Positions 23,599 through 32,541 of a stretch of DNA of 64,000 bases are shown here, piece after piece. Position 1 is the stretch's first letter. Each line of letters opens with the position of its first letter. Origin of the DNA: Edaphobacter sp. (GTDB lineage Bacteria > Acidobacteriota > Terriglobia > Terriglobales > Acidobacteriaceae); contig NZ_JAPWKF010000001.1 of NCBI RefSeq assembly GCF_028283685.1, forward strand, positions 682,001-746,000, read 5' to 3'. Made by a program: the position numbers and the translations under genes. The notes under the pieces are model-generated. The model did no database searches and was not told the DNA's origin. It was given only the letters and a program-made list of their open reading frames with translations.

Positions 23599-25400
23599 TC
23601 CGTCTGCCGGACAGCTTCAGTTATGTCCGGAGCCGCGAGACGCTGGCTCGTTCGCAGGTGTTTCGCCGCAGCTGGCCTGTTGTGCTGGACCTGTGTGTGG
23701 CGGGCATCGGACTGGCATGCTTTTACGGCGTCGTGCAGCTGGCCAAATACTGGTTCGGGCATCCGTCTCCTGAAATACAGATCTCTCTCAGCCCTCACGC
23801 TCTGCCGCGCTACGCGTTTTACTCCGTTGTGCGGATCGGACTGGCTTACCTGCTGAGCCTCTTCTTCGCCGTCGGCTATGGCTATGTCGCGGCGTATAGC
23901 CGCCGATTCGAGGCGCTGATGATCGCGGGTCTCGATATTCTGCAGTCGATCCCGGTGCTGAGCTTTCTGCCCGGTGTGATGCTGGCGATGGTCGCGCTCT
24001 TCCCCACCCGGCAGATCGGGCTGGAGATGGGGGCCATTCTGCTGATCTTCACCGGCCAGGTCTGGAACATGGCCTTCAGCTTCTACTCTTCTCTCAAGAG
24101 CATCCCGCGCGAGCTGAGCGAAGCCTCGACGATCTACAAATTTTCGCGCTGGCAGCGGCTCTTTACGCTTGAGCTTCCCTACGCCACCATCGGCCTGGTG
24201 TGGAACTCGATGGTCTCGGTTGCCGGCGGGTGGTTTTTTCTGATGGCCTGCGAGATGTTCGTACTCGGGTCACGAGACTTTCGGCTGCCGGGGCTTGGAT
24301 CGTACCTGCAGACTGCGGCCTCGACGGGCGACTTCATCGCCATCGGCTGGGGTCTGGCGACGATGATCGCCATTATCGTCGCGACCGATCAGCTGATCTG
24401 GCGCCCCATCATCGCATGGAGCGACAAGTTCAAGTTCGAGCAGGTGGAGACCGGATCGCGCGTGACGTCTCCGCTTCTACAGCTATTTCAGCACTCCAAG
24501 GCCGTCCGCAGCCTGCGCAAGCATACGGTCGATCCGCTGGCTGACAGCTTCTATCGCCGGGTGGACGAGAACCGCCGTGCCGCCTTCGAGCGACGTCGCG
24601 AGTCCTACATCAAGGGCACTGCCGAGGCGGACATGGAGCGCCAGGAACGATGGATCGGCATCGCGCGCGGTGTCGTGCTGGCGCTCGTCCTGGGTGGCGT
24701 GCTGTATTCCGCGGCCCACGCGCTGTCGCTGCTGAATAACATCAGTTGGCATGAGTCGGGCGAGATCCTGAAGGGCGCGCTTGCTACGTTCTTCCGCGTC
24801 AATGTTGCCCTGGTGCTTGCCTCGCTCTGGACGATTCCTGTCGGCGTGGCCATCGGCTTTCACCCGCGCCTCGCCCGCATTGCGCAGCCCCTGGCACAGA
24901 TTGCAGCCTCGGTTCCGGCGACGGCGTTGTTTCCTGTCATCCTGCTGGCGCTGGTGCAGATGGGAGGCGGACTCGGTGTCGGATCGATCGCGCTGATGAT
25001 GCTCGGCACGCAGTGGTACATCCTGTTCAACGTGATCGCCGGCGCCATGGCGATTCCGAACGATCTGCGCGAGGTCGCTCGACTGTTCAAGTTCACCCGG
25101 GCGCAGCGCTGGCGGACGGTTATCCTGCCCGGCATCTTTCCGTATCTCATCACGGGGCTGGTTACGGCTTCGGGAGGAGCGTGGAATGCGAGCATCGTCG
25201 CCGAGTACTTTCACCTGAAGAACCAGACGCTGCAGACTACCGGGCTTGGTGCCGTCATCAGCGCGGCGACCGATAGCGGCCAGTTCCAGATTCTGCTGCT
25301 GGCGACCATCGTGATGGCGCTGATGGTGGTGACGATCAACCGCCTGGTGTGGCGGCCGCTCTATCGGCTGGCGGAGACCCGCTACAAGCTGGGTGCGTAG
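23595..25400 (+). CDS. Fused double-permease of a NitT/TauT-type ABC transporter
   Basis: A 601-residue protein with two binding-protein-dependent permease domains in tandem. The first spans roughly residues 60-290, the second about 370-595. Each carries a copy of the cytoplasmic coupling loop (RELSEASTIYKFSRWQRLFTLELP and an equivalent around DLREVARLFKFTRAQRWRT). One chain may therefore supply both halves of the membrane channel. It overlaps the ATPase gene by ATGA. A charged linker of about 75 residues separates the domains. The lack of a substrate-binding gene is unusual for this import family. Confidence 0.88.
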   Translation: MIRLPDSFSYVRSRETLARSQVFRRSWPVVLDLCVAGIGLACFYGVVQLAKYWFGHPSPEIQISLSPHALPRYAFYSVVRIGLAYLLSLFFAVGYGYVAAYSRRFEALMIAGLDILQSIPVLSFLPGVMLAMVALFPTRQIGLEMGAILLIFTGQVWNMAFSFYSSLKSIPRELSEASTIYKFSRWQRLFTLELPYATIGLVWNSMVSVAGGWFFLMACEMFVLGSRDFRLPGLGSYLQTAASTGDFIAIGWGLATMIAIIVATDQLIWRPIIAWSDKFKFEQVETGSRVTSPLLQLFQHSKAVRSLRKHTVDPLADSFYRRVDENRRAAFERRRESYIKGTAEADMERQERWIGIARGVVLALVLGGVLYSAAHALSLLNNISWHESGEILKGALATFFRVNVALVLASLWTIPVGVAIGFHPRLARIAQPLAQIAASVPATALFPVILLALVQMGGGLGVGSIALMMLGTQWYILFNVIAGAMAIPNDLREVARLFKFTRAQRWRTVILPGIFPYLITGLVTASGGAWNASIVAEYFHLKNQTLQTTGLGAVISAATDSGQFQILLLATIVMALMVVTINRLVWRPLYRLAETRYKLGA

Positions 25401-25414
25401 ACGCCACACGCAAA

Positions 25415-25897
25415 CTAGTTGCGCGTGTGCTGGTCGGGCTGGTCTTTGCGAAAGGCAAAGATTATGGCCAGCAGTGGCGGAGCCAGCAGCACTCCCCAAA
25501 AAGGGATGATGAGCCCGAGCGCGATCGGCCCCAGAAAGGCGGCCCACCACGGCACCCGGGTGGTTCGGTGCAGGATATACGGCCCTATGACCAATCCTTC
25601 CAGCACGATGATCAGGCCGTAGAGGCCCAGCACGAGGCCCAGGCGCCACTCGTCGTGGCCGCTGAACGCGACGGCCAGTACAGGGCCGACGAGGGCGATC
25701 ATGCTGCCGAAGGTGGGGATGATCTGCAGCACAGCCCCCAGCAGCGACCAGAAGGGGGCCAGCGGGACGTGGATCAGCTCCAGCCCGACAAACCAGAGCA
25801 CGCCGACGATCAAGGCGTCGAGCGTCGCGGCGCGCCACCAGCCCACCAGGGCGGTGCCTGCGGTGCGCAGATGAGATTGCGGTCCTTCAGCTGCCAT
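25415..25897 (-). CDS. Short AI-2E (PerM)-family transporter homologue
   Basis: A 160-residue membrane protein matching the C-terminal half of AI-2E/PerM proteins, which usually have about 350 residues. Segments LLGAVLQIIPTFGSMIALVGPV and ILHRTTRVPWWAAFLGPIALG are typical. Either a compact family member or a truncated copy. The true start is unclear; no N-terminal half is found upstream in another frame, which argues against a simple frameshift. It is convergent with the ABC permease gene. Confidence 0.65.
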   Translation of the reverse strand: MAAEGPQSHLRTAGTALVGWWRAATLDALIVGVLWFVGLELIHVPLAPFWSLLGAVLQIIPTFGSMIALVGPVLAVAFSGHDEWRLGLVLGLYGLIIVLEGLVIGPYILHRTTRVPWWAAFLGPIALGLIIPFWGVLLAPPLLAIIFAFRKDQPDQHTRN

Positions 25898-26051
25898 GCC
25901 AACCTCTCATACCCGGCTCTGCATCAGAATGCGACAGAACCAGAAAACTTCCTTTGCGAAGTATTCGTTCACAACTCAACCTCTTCGATGCAGCCCGTCG
26001 CATATGGGCTTGCTCGAGGGATCTCTGCGCCGCACGAAAGGAACAAAACTC

Positions 26052-27395
26052 ATGGCCGTCATGATGCAGGCATTCTACTGGGACTCCCCAATCAAGGAAG
26101 AGAAAGAGGGCGAGTGGTGGAATTATCTCGCGGAGAAAGCGCCTGAGCTTGGTGCTGCCGGTTTCAATGCGATCTGGCTTCCCCCTATCTGCAAGGCGGC
26201 AGAGGCACGCTCGGTTGGCTACGATCCTTACGACTACTTCGACCTCGGAGACTACGACCAGAGGGGAGCGGTCAAGACGCTCTACGGCAACCGCGCGGAG
26301 TTGGAGAACCTGATCAAGGTTCTGCGGGAGCACAAGATTGGCGCTTACGCGGACATGGTCATCAACCACAACTCCGGCGCCGACGAAGAAGAGGTCAATC
26401 CGATCGACGGGCAGAAGCGCTGGACGAAGTTCAATCCGAAGTCGGAGCGCTTCGCGCGGGACTGGAACTGCTTTCATCCTTCGCGCTACGAGCGCGTCAT
26501 GATCGAGGGAGAAAACTTCGCCGGCTTCCCTCACCTGTGCCATCGCAATCCGCGCGTCTACACCGCGATGTTCGAGTATGCCCGCATGATCATCGAGGAG
26601 CTGGGCTTCGACGGCTTCCGTTTTGATTTCGCGAAGGGCTTCGGGGCGTGGATGATCGGCCTGCTGGCCAAGTACCGCTACGAGCGCGACGGCAAGGAGT
26701 TCACGCCCTTTGTCGTCGGCGAGTACTGGTCCGGCCCGGAAGACATCGCGGGATGGCTCGACGGCGTGCGAGCGGTCACCGACTCGCAGGTGGCGGCCTT
26801 CGATTTTCCGCTGCGTTACAAGCTCAAGGATCTCTGCGACACGCTGCAGTATGACCTGCGCAATCTGACCTCAGATGGCTCAGTCGTCGCCAACCGTCCT
26901 TTCAACGCGGTCACCTTTGTCGAGAACCACGACATGGGCGGCAACGAGATCGTCAACGACAAGAATCTTGCGTACTCGTTCATCCTGATGAACGAGGGGT
27001 ACCCCTGCATCTTCTGGTACGACTACTACAACCTGGGACTGGCTCGGCCGGGCACGCCGAACGGCATCGACGCCCTGATCGACGCACACCACAGGTACGC
27101 AGGCGGTGAGGCCTATATCCTGCACGCCGATCCAGACCTGTACATCCTTCAGCGGGGTGGATTCGAGGGGAAGACCGGCTGCATCTATGTGTTGAACAAT
27201 CTCGGGGACAAATGGTCGGGAACCGCGGTAAAGACACAGTGGAAGAACCAGAAGTTCAGGCCCGTCGCCTGGGACGGCCACGATATCGCCCATCCGGACG
27301 AGCGCACGACCGACGCCGAGGGTAACGCCGAGTTCCCGGCCCCGCCGCGCGGTTACTGTGTCTACGCCCCTGTCTTTGAAGAAAATGCCGGGTAA
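26052..27395 (+). CDS. Cytoplasmic GH13 alpha-amylase
   Basis: A 447-residue GH13 glycosidase without a signal peptide; the family cleaves alpha-1,4 glucan bonds. The (beta/alpha)8 catalytic trio is visible: nucleophile Asp in GFRFDFAKGF, acid/base Glu in VVGEYWSG, and Asp in FVENHD. The C-terminal domain is short. The ATG at 26052 is used, ten bases after AAAGGA; an in-frame start at 25896 would add a segment without similarity. Internal location suggests turnover of stored glycogen or maltodextrin. Confidence 0.9.
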   Translation: MAVMMQAFYWDSPIKEEKEGEWWNYLAEKAPELGAAGFNAIWLPPICKAAEARSVGYDPYDYFDLGDYDQRGAVKTLYGNRAELENLIKVLREHKIGAYADMVINHNSGADEEEVNPIDGQKRWTKFNPKSERFARDWNCFHPSRYERVMIEGENFAGFPHLCHRNPRVYTAMFEYARMIIEELGFDGFRFDFAKGFGAWMIGLLAKYRYERDGKEFTPFVVGEYWSGPEDIAGWLDGVRAVTDSQVAAFDFPLRYKLKDLCDTLQYDLRNLTSDGSVVANRPFNAVTFVENHDMGGNEIVNDKNLAYSFILMNEGYPCIFWYDYYNLGLARPGTPNGIDALIDAHHRYAGGEAYILHADPDLYILQRGGFEGKTGCIYVLNNLGDKWSGTAVKTQWKNQKFRPVAWDGHDIAHPDERTTDAEGNAEFPAPPRGYCVYAPVFEENAG

Positions 27396-27438
27396 AGCGT
27401 CTGGAAAGACAGGGAAAGGGCGGTGCTATCCTTAAGCT

Positions 27439-28140
27439 ATGAAATTCGGCGTCCTTGTCTTTCCGGGTTCCAACTGCGATCACGACACCTATAACGTCAT
27501 TGAGAACCTCGTCGGGCAGCCGGTCACGTTTCTCTGGCACGCCTCCGAAGACCTCCAGGGCTGCGACGCCATTCTTGTTCCCGGCGGCTTTGCCTATGGC
27601 GACTACCTGCGTACGGGCGCGATCGCAAAGTTTGCCCCGGTGATGCAGTCGGTGGCCAGGTTCGCAAAAAATGGCGGCCTGGTAATGGGTATCTGCAACG
27701 GTTTCCAGATCCTCTGCGAGTCTGGTCTCCTGCCCGGCGCTCTGATGCGCAACGCCAATCAGCACTACATCTGCAAGCAGGTGTATCTGCGTACCGAGAC
27801 CAAGGAGTCACCGTTCACAGCGGGAGTGGATCAGGGCCGCGTTCTCCAGATGCCCATCGGCCACATGGAGGGCAACTACTTCTGCGACAGCGAGACGCTG
27901 GCGAAGCTCAAGGCCGAGGATCGCATCGCCTTCCGCTACGCCACGGCGGACGGAGAGATTACGGCGGCTGCGAATCCCAACGGTTCGCTCGAGAACATCG
28001 CCGGTGTGCTCAGCGAGGGTCGCAATGTCCTGGGCATGATGCCTCATCCTGACCGCTCCAGCGAAGCTCTGCTGGGATCGGCGGACGGCCTGCTCCTCTT
28101 CAAGTCGCTGGCTGAGTCACTCGCCGCTACAGCAAGGTAA
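27439..28140 (+). CDS. purQ: Phosphoribosylformylglycinamidine synthase subunit PurQ
   Basis: The glutaminase subunit of the fourth step of purine synthesis; it frees ammonia for PurL. The 233 residues are a class-I glutamine amidotransferase with the nucleophile Cys in GICNGFQIL near 87 and the His-Pro pair in MMPHPDR near 200. purS and purL are not adjacent, so the genes of this complex are dispersed. The next gene follows by 20 bases. Confidence 0.94.
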   Translation: MKFGVLVFPGSNCDHDTYNVIENLVGQPVTFLWHASEDLQGCDAILVPGGFAYGDYLRTGAIAKFAPVMQSVARFAKNGGLVMGICNGFQILCESGLLPGALMRNANQHYICKQVYLRTETKESPFTAGVDQGRVLQMPIGHMEGNYFCDSETLAKLKAEDRIAFRYATADGEITAAANPNGSLENIAGVLSEGRNVLGMMPHPDRSSEALLGSADGLLLFKSLAESLAATAR

Positions 28141-28160
28141 TCTCTCATAGAGGCCGAGCG

Positions 28161-28958
28161 ATGATCGACATTCATCATCATCTTCTCTGGGACCAGGACG
28201 ATGGCTCCACAAGCCTTGAAACCTCCCTCGAGATGGCACGCATAGCAGCGGCAGACGGCATCACGCACATCGCCTGCACGCCACATGCGAACGGGCAGTA
28301 CGCTTACATCCCCGAAGAGATCGATGCCAAGATCGAAGAGCTGCAGCGGCTGATCGACGCCGAGGGCCTCAAGCTGAAGCTCGGACGCGGCTGCGATTTT
28401 CACATGACCTATGACAACATTCAGGTGGCACATGAAGAACCGACCCGTTTTTCCCTGAATAATGGCATGTATCTGCTGGTCGAGATCCCGGACTATGCCC
28501 TGCCCCGCGGCCTGGGCGAGACGTTCTACGAGATGCAGATCAGCGGGTTGAGTCCGATCCTGACGCATCCGGAGCGCAACCCAACGCTACAGCAGGAGCC
28601 GGAGCTCGTGGCTGAGTGGCTAAGGGGCGGCATCCTGGTGCAGGTAACGGCAGGCTCCGTGATCGGAGATATGGGACGGAGGGCGCAGAAGATGGCGCAT
28701 GAGCTCCTCGCCAATCGCTGGGTTCATTTCATCGCAACCGATGCGCACAACACCTCGTCGCGGCCTCCTCGAATGCGTCAGGCTCACGATGTGATCGCGG
28801 ACAAATATGGCTCCGAGTACGCTCATCTGCTTTGCGTCTCCAATCCTCTGGCGGCATTCATGAACAACGCCATGCCTCAGCAGCTGGAACCGATCAACCT
28901 CTACGAGGACGAGGTACCGAACAGAAGCTGGTGGCAGCGCCTGCTGGGCCGTTATTAA
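28161..28958 (+). CDS. CpsB/YwqE-like PHP-domain tyrosine phosphatase
   Basis: A 265-residue PHP-fold metal-dependent phosphatase. The metal site begins with DIHHH at residues 3-7; later ligands lie in ACTPHANG, in LTHPERN near 135 and in ATDAHN near 193. Family members remove phosphate from the tyrosine-rich tails of capsule kinases. The likely partner, the Wzc-like kinase at 41570, lies 13 kb away rather than beside it. An alternative is histidinol phosphatase or a nuclease-type PHP enzyme, but the CpsB resemblance is stronger. Confidence 0.85.
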   Translation: MIDIHHHLLWDQDDGSTSLETSLEMARIAAADGITHIACTPHANGQYAYIPEEIDAKIEELQRLIDAEGLKLKLGRGCDFHMTYDNIQVAHEEPTRFSLNNGMYLLVEIPDYALPRGLGETFYEMQISGLSPILTHPERNPTLQQEPELVAEWLRGGILVQVTAGSVIGDMGRRAQKMAHELLANRWVHFIATDAHNTSSRPPRMRQAHDVIADKYGSEYAHLLCVSNPLAAFMNNAMPQQLEPINLYEDEVPNRSWWQRLLGRY

Positions 28959-28991
28959 GCATCGCCGCATCACGACAAGTATTCTGGAGGC

Positions 28992-29726
28992 GTGTCCCTG
29001 CTCCCGCTCATCGCGTCTTTGCTGCCGACTGATGCCAGCGCCCACGGTCCCGCGCTTGATCATCAGCTACAGCTGAGCTTGTGGATCACACTTGGGTTGG
29101 CCGTGCTGGCGCATCTTCTGCTGATCGTCGGCCTAGTGGGCCGCCGCACGCAGGCTCGCAGCTCACTATGGGCTATCGAGTATCTTCCGCTTACGCTGCT
29201 GATCATCCTCTTCGCCACGCTTGGCATTCGCGCGGAACGTCTCTGGGCACTCACCCGCTATACAGGGGCTTCGCATGAGGCGATGCAGATGGAGGCTACC
29301 GGCCTCCAGTTTGCCTGGTACTTCCGCTATACCGGCCCGGATGCCACCTTCGGTATCACACGACCACAGCTGGCCTCTGCGGCCGAGGGCAATCCGCTGG
29401 GCATCGACGCGCACGACTCCCATGGAGCAGACGATCTGGTGACCACGGAGCTGGTCATCCCTGTCGACCGCGAGATCGACCTCACGCTCCGTGCGCAGGA
29501 CGTCATTCACGGATTTGCGGTGCCGGAGCTTCGACTCAAACAAAATGCCGTACCCGGCGAGACGACGCACATCCACTTCACCGCGACGAAGACGGGCACA
29601 TTTGCCATCCTCTGCACGCAACTGTGCGGTCTTGGACACTACCGCATGAGCGCGAACCTGCGCGTGCTTCCCGTCGACGAGTTCCAGCGCTGGCTGACGC
29701 AGCGGGAGCAGGCGGCGCACCCATGA
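28992..29726 (+). CDS. coxB: Cytochrome c oxidase subunit II
   Basis: Carries the dinuclear CuA centre that receives electrons from cytochrome c. The 244-residue protein has two N-terminal helices (about 28-50 and 62-80) and a periplasmic cupredoxin domain. The CuA ligands are a His in VIHGFAVPEL near 176 and the cluster CTQLCGLGHYRM near 210-221. The start codon appears to be GTG at 28992, with GGAGG only a few bases away, closer than usual. It overlaps coxA by ATGA. Confidence 0.9.
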   Translation: MSLLPLIASLLPTDASAHGPALDHQLQLSLWITLGLAVLAHLLLIVGLVGRRTQARSSLWAIEYLPLTLLIILFATLGIRAERLWALTRYTGASHEAMQMEATGLQFAWYFRYTGPDATFGITRPQLASAAEGNPLGIDAHDSHGADDLVTTELVIPVDREIDLTLRAQDVIHGFAVPELRLKQNAVPGETTHIHFTATKTGTFAILCTQLCGLGHYRMSANLRVLPVDEFQRWLTQREQAAHP

Positions 29727-31463
29727 GGACGCTGCGTCTGACCGACCACCGCACCATCGGCCGCCAGTACCTTGGGCTGGCTCTGTTTGCTGCGGCGACT
29801 GGAACCCTGCTGTCGTTGATGATGCGGCTGCATCTTTCATGGCCGAGTCTGCCGATACCGCTGTTCGGGGCGATCAAGCCGGAAGACTACCTGGCCATGG
29901 TGACGCTCCATGGAACGATCATGCTGTTCTTCGTTCTAACGACCGCACCGCAGTCCGGCTTCGGCAACCTGGTGCTGCCTGACGCAGATCGGGACGAGGC
30001 AGATGGCCTTTCCGCGGATGAATGCGCTCGGCTTCTGGCTGACGGCGCTGGCGCTCGCGGTCCTGCTGGCCTCGCACTTTGTACCAGGAGGGGCGGCCGT
30101 CTCCGGCTGGACGGCCTATCCCCCGCTGAGCGCGATAGCTGCCACCGGACCGGGACAGGGGTTGGGCCTCGATCTTTGGCTAGCGAGCATCGCACTCTTC
30201 GCAATCGCCTCCACGATGAGTTCGATCAATACGCTTGTCACCATCGTGCGCCTGCGCTGCGAAGGCATGACCTGGGACCGGCTTCCGCTGACCGTCTGGG
30301 GATGGTTTACGGCAGCTCTGCTCTCGGTGCTGGCCTTCTCTGTGCTCCTCGCCGCACTGCTGCTGCTCTTCTGCGATCGCCATGCAGGAACGGGGTTTTT
30401 CATCCCTCCGGGCGATATCGTCAACGGCGTCGTTCAGGCCGCAGGGCATCCGGGCAATGGCAGCCCCCTGCTGTGGCTTCATCTGTTCTGGTTCTTCGGG
30501 CATCCGGAGGTCTACATCGCCATTCTGCCGGGGATGGGTCTCACCTCGATGGTGCTGGCGAACTTCTCCCGAAGGCGGGTGGTGGGGTACCGCCTGATGA
30601 TCGCAACCACACTGGCGATCGGGCTTCTCGGCATTTTGCTCTGGGGCCACCATATGTTTGTCGCAGGCCTCAATCCGTTTGCCAGCACTGCCTTCTCGGT
30701 GACGACGCTGGCGATCGCGCTGCCGTCCTCGGCCAAGGTGCTGAGCTGGATCGCTACGGTCTGGCGGACGCGGCCACGCTACACGACAGCGATGCTCTTC
30801 GCGCTGGGGTTCGTCTCGCTGTTCGTCACCGGCGGCCTATCCGGCCCGATTCTGGCGCAACCGATCCTGGATGAGTACCTGCACAATACGATGTTTGTGG
30901 TCGCCCACTTTCATCTCATCATGGCGATGGCGGGCATCTTCGGCCTGTATACAGCGATTTACTACTGGTTTCCGCTGGTCAGTCATGGACGATTGCTCTC
31001 CGAGCGCCTGGGTCGCTGGCACTTCTGGCTCACGCTCTACGGCGCCTATAACACCTTCCTCCCGATGCACTTCACGGGACTGGCCGGTGAGCCGCGCCAC
31101 TATGCGCAGCTGATTCAGATTCCAAATGCCGGGGGCCGCCTGCTGGCCGGGACGATTCCGTTGAATCTGCATATCACCATCTCCGCCTTTATCCTGGCCT
31201 CGGCGCAGCTGGTTTTTCTCTATAATCTGGCCCGAAGCCTGCGCAACGGCACGTTGGCCGACCAGAATCCCTGGGAGGCAACCACGCTGGAGTGGCATCC
31301 ACGGCTGGCCTTTGGTTCAGCCAGCGAGGTAGAGGATGAGGCTCCGATTATCGTTCACAGACCACCGTGCTGGTACCTCGAGGCTACCCCCGGGGAAGAA
31401 AGTTATCTTCCGCAATGGAGCGCAGATGCAATCCATGACATCAAAAGGATGAAACCGGAGTAA
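29723..31463 (+). pseudogene. coxA: Cytochrome c oxidase subunit I, frameshifted
   Basis: The heme-copper catalytic subunit. The first frame, from the ATG at 29723, gives the N-terminus with the heme ligand region TLHGTIMLFFVL, up to FGNLVLP. The second frame continues as TQIGTRQMAFPRMN and carries the CuB site HPEVY, the GHH pair and the heme ligands in FVVAHFH. One extra base around 29978-29982 explains the break; removing it restores a protein of about 579 residues with the family spacing. The Asp that opens the D proton channel (IGA-x-DMAF in Paracoccus/Rhodobacter enzymes) is Gln here, whereas the Glu in HPEVY is kept. coxB, coxC and the small gene are all intact, so a sequence error is plausible. 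Confidence 0.88.
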
Positions 31464-31502
31464 TCTGTTACACAAGCGCGTTCCCTTTGCGAGAGGCCAT
31501 CC

Positions 31503-32276
31503 ATGCCATCGACCATTACGCCCAACCATACCGATCGGGAGAAAAAGCGCGGCCTCGATGACCACGAAGGCGGCCATGGTCGGCGGCCACCTACCGACAA
31601 ACGAACCGGTGGTGGAGGCGACAATGACAACTGGAACGACAGGCCATCCGGCCGACGCGGTCCTCGCGAGAAGCTGAGCCGCGCCCGCCTGGGACTCTTC
31701 TTCGCCCTCGCCGGCGACCTGATGTTCTTCGTTGCCATCGTCAGCGCCTTCTTCGTCGCACAGAATACGAGCCACATCGACTCCTACAACCGCTACGTCA
31801 ACCAGTGGCTGCCGACGGCTATCCCTCCGATCCTCTGGCTCAATACAGCTGTGCTCATCGCCAGCTCCTTCGCCGTCGAGATCGCCCGCCGCGGCATGTT
31901 CCGTGAGACCGATGTCATGGACGAATGGCTGGGCCTGGGCAAGCCGCTCACCCGCCGTGTGCTGCCCTGGCTGGTCGCCACGACCGCGCTGGGGTTCCTC
32001 TTTCTTGCGGGCCAGTGGGTCGCATGGCGGCAGCTGGCGATCCAGCACGTCTTCTTCAGCTCCAATCCTTCGAGCCACTTCTTCTACCTGATCACGTACA
32101 CCCACGCCGCCCATCTCTTCCTCGGCATCGGCGCGCTGATCACCTCGCTGACGGCACTCTATGCCTCAAAGCAGCTGGAAACGCGACAGATCATCGTCGA
32201 CTGCACTTCCTGGTACTGGCATGCGATGGGGCTGTTCTGGATCTTTCTCTTTGCTCTGCTCGCTTTCTGCCAATAG
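31503..32276 (+). CDS. coxC: Cytochrome c oxidase subunit III
   Basis: A 257-residue membrane subunit with five or more helices and the family segments SHFFYLITYTHAAHLFLG and SWYWHAMGLFWIFLF near the C-terminus. The first 55 residues are a hydrophilic, Gly/Asp/Arg-rich leader, longer than usual. Subunit III stabilises the catalytic core and helps proton uptake. It follows coxA by about 40 bases. Confidence 0.88.
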   Translation: MPSTITPNHTDREKKRGLDDHEGGHGRRPPTDKRTGGGGDNDNWNDRPSGRRGPREKLSRARLGLFFALAGDLMFFVAIVSAFFVAQNTSHIDSYNRYVNQWLPTAIPPILWLNTAVLIASSFAVEIARRGMFRETDVMDEWLGLGKPLTRRVLPWLVATTALGFLFLAGQWVAWRQLAIQHVFFSSNPSSHFFYLITYTHAAHLFLGIGALITSLTALYASKQLETRQIIVDCTSWYWHAMGLFWIFLFALLAFCQ

Positions 32277-32286
32277 GCAAACGCCG

Positions 32287-32499
32287 ATGAGACGCCTCTG
32301 GCCAGCCCTGTTGCTTGTGCTGTGTAGCGTATGCTCGCCTTCTCCGCTTCGCGCGCAGGGATGCAGCCAGTGCCGCGATAACACCGCCTCAACCTCACCG
32401 GCCACCCAACGCGGCTATCGGCACGCCATCCTGCTGCTGACGGTGACCGCCAGCGGTATCTTCACAGGCGCCGTTCTGATGATGCGGCGCAGCCGGTAA
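32287..32499 (+). CDS. Small exported CxxC membrane protein at the end of the cox operon
   Basis: A 70-residue protein starting ten bases after coxC. Residues 1-24 form a signal peptide (RRLWPALLLVLCSVCS..LRAQG), a CSQC motif follows at about 26-29, then a transmembrane helix (about 47-65) and a basic end MMRRSR. I do not recognise a named family. Position suggests a role with the oxidase, perhaps in assembly or copper handling via the two cysteines, which is inference only. Confidence 0.7.
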   Translation: MRRLWPALLLVLCSVCSPSPLRAQGCSQCRDNTASTSPATQRGYRHAILLLTVTASGIFTGAVLMMRRSR

Positions 32500-32541
32500 T
32501 TCCCCCTCCGCTCTGCTAGCATTAATTGATTGACCACTGAC

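Noticed and set aside
24483..25838. Long minus-strand frame opposite the ABC permease
   Set aside because: Antisense shadow of a GC-rich membrane-protein gene; its translation is Arg/His/Gln-rich with no domain.
29978..29982. Programmed frameshift in coxA
   Set aside because: There is no slippery heptamer, and coxA is not known for recoding; an extra base or assembly error is simpler.
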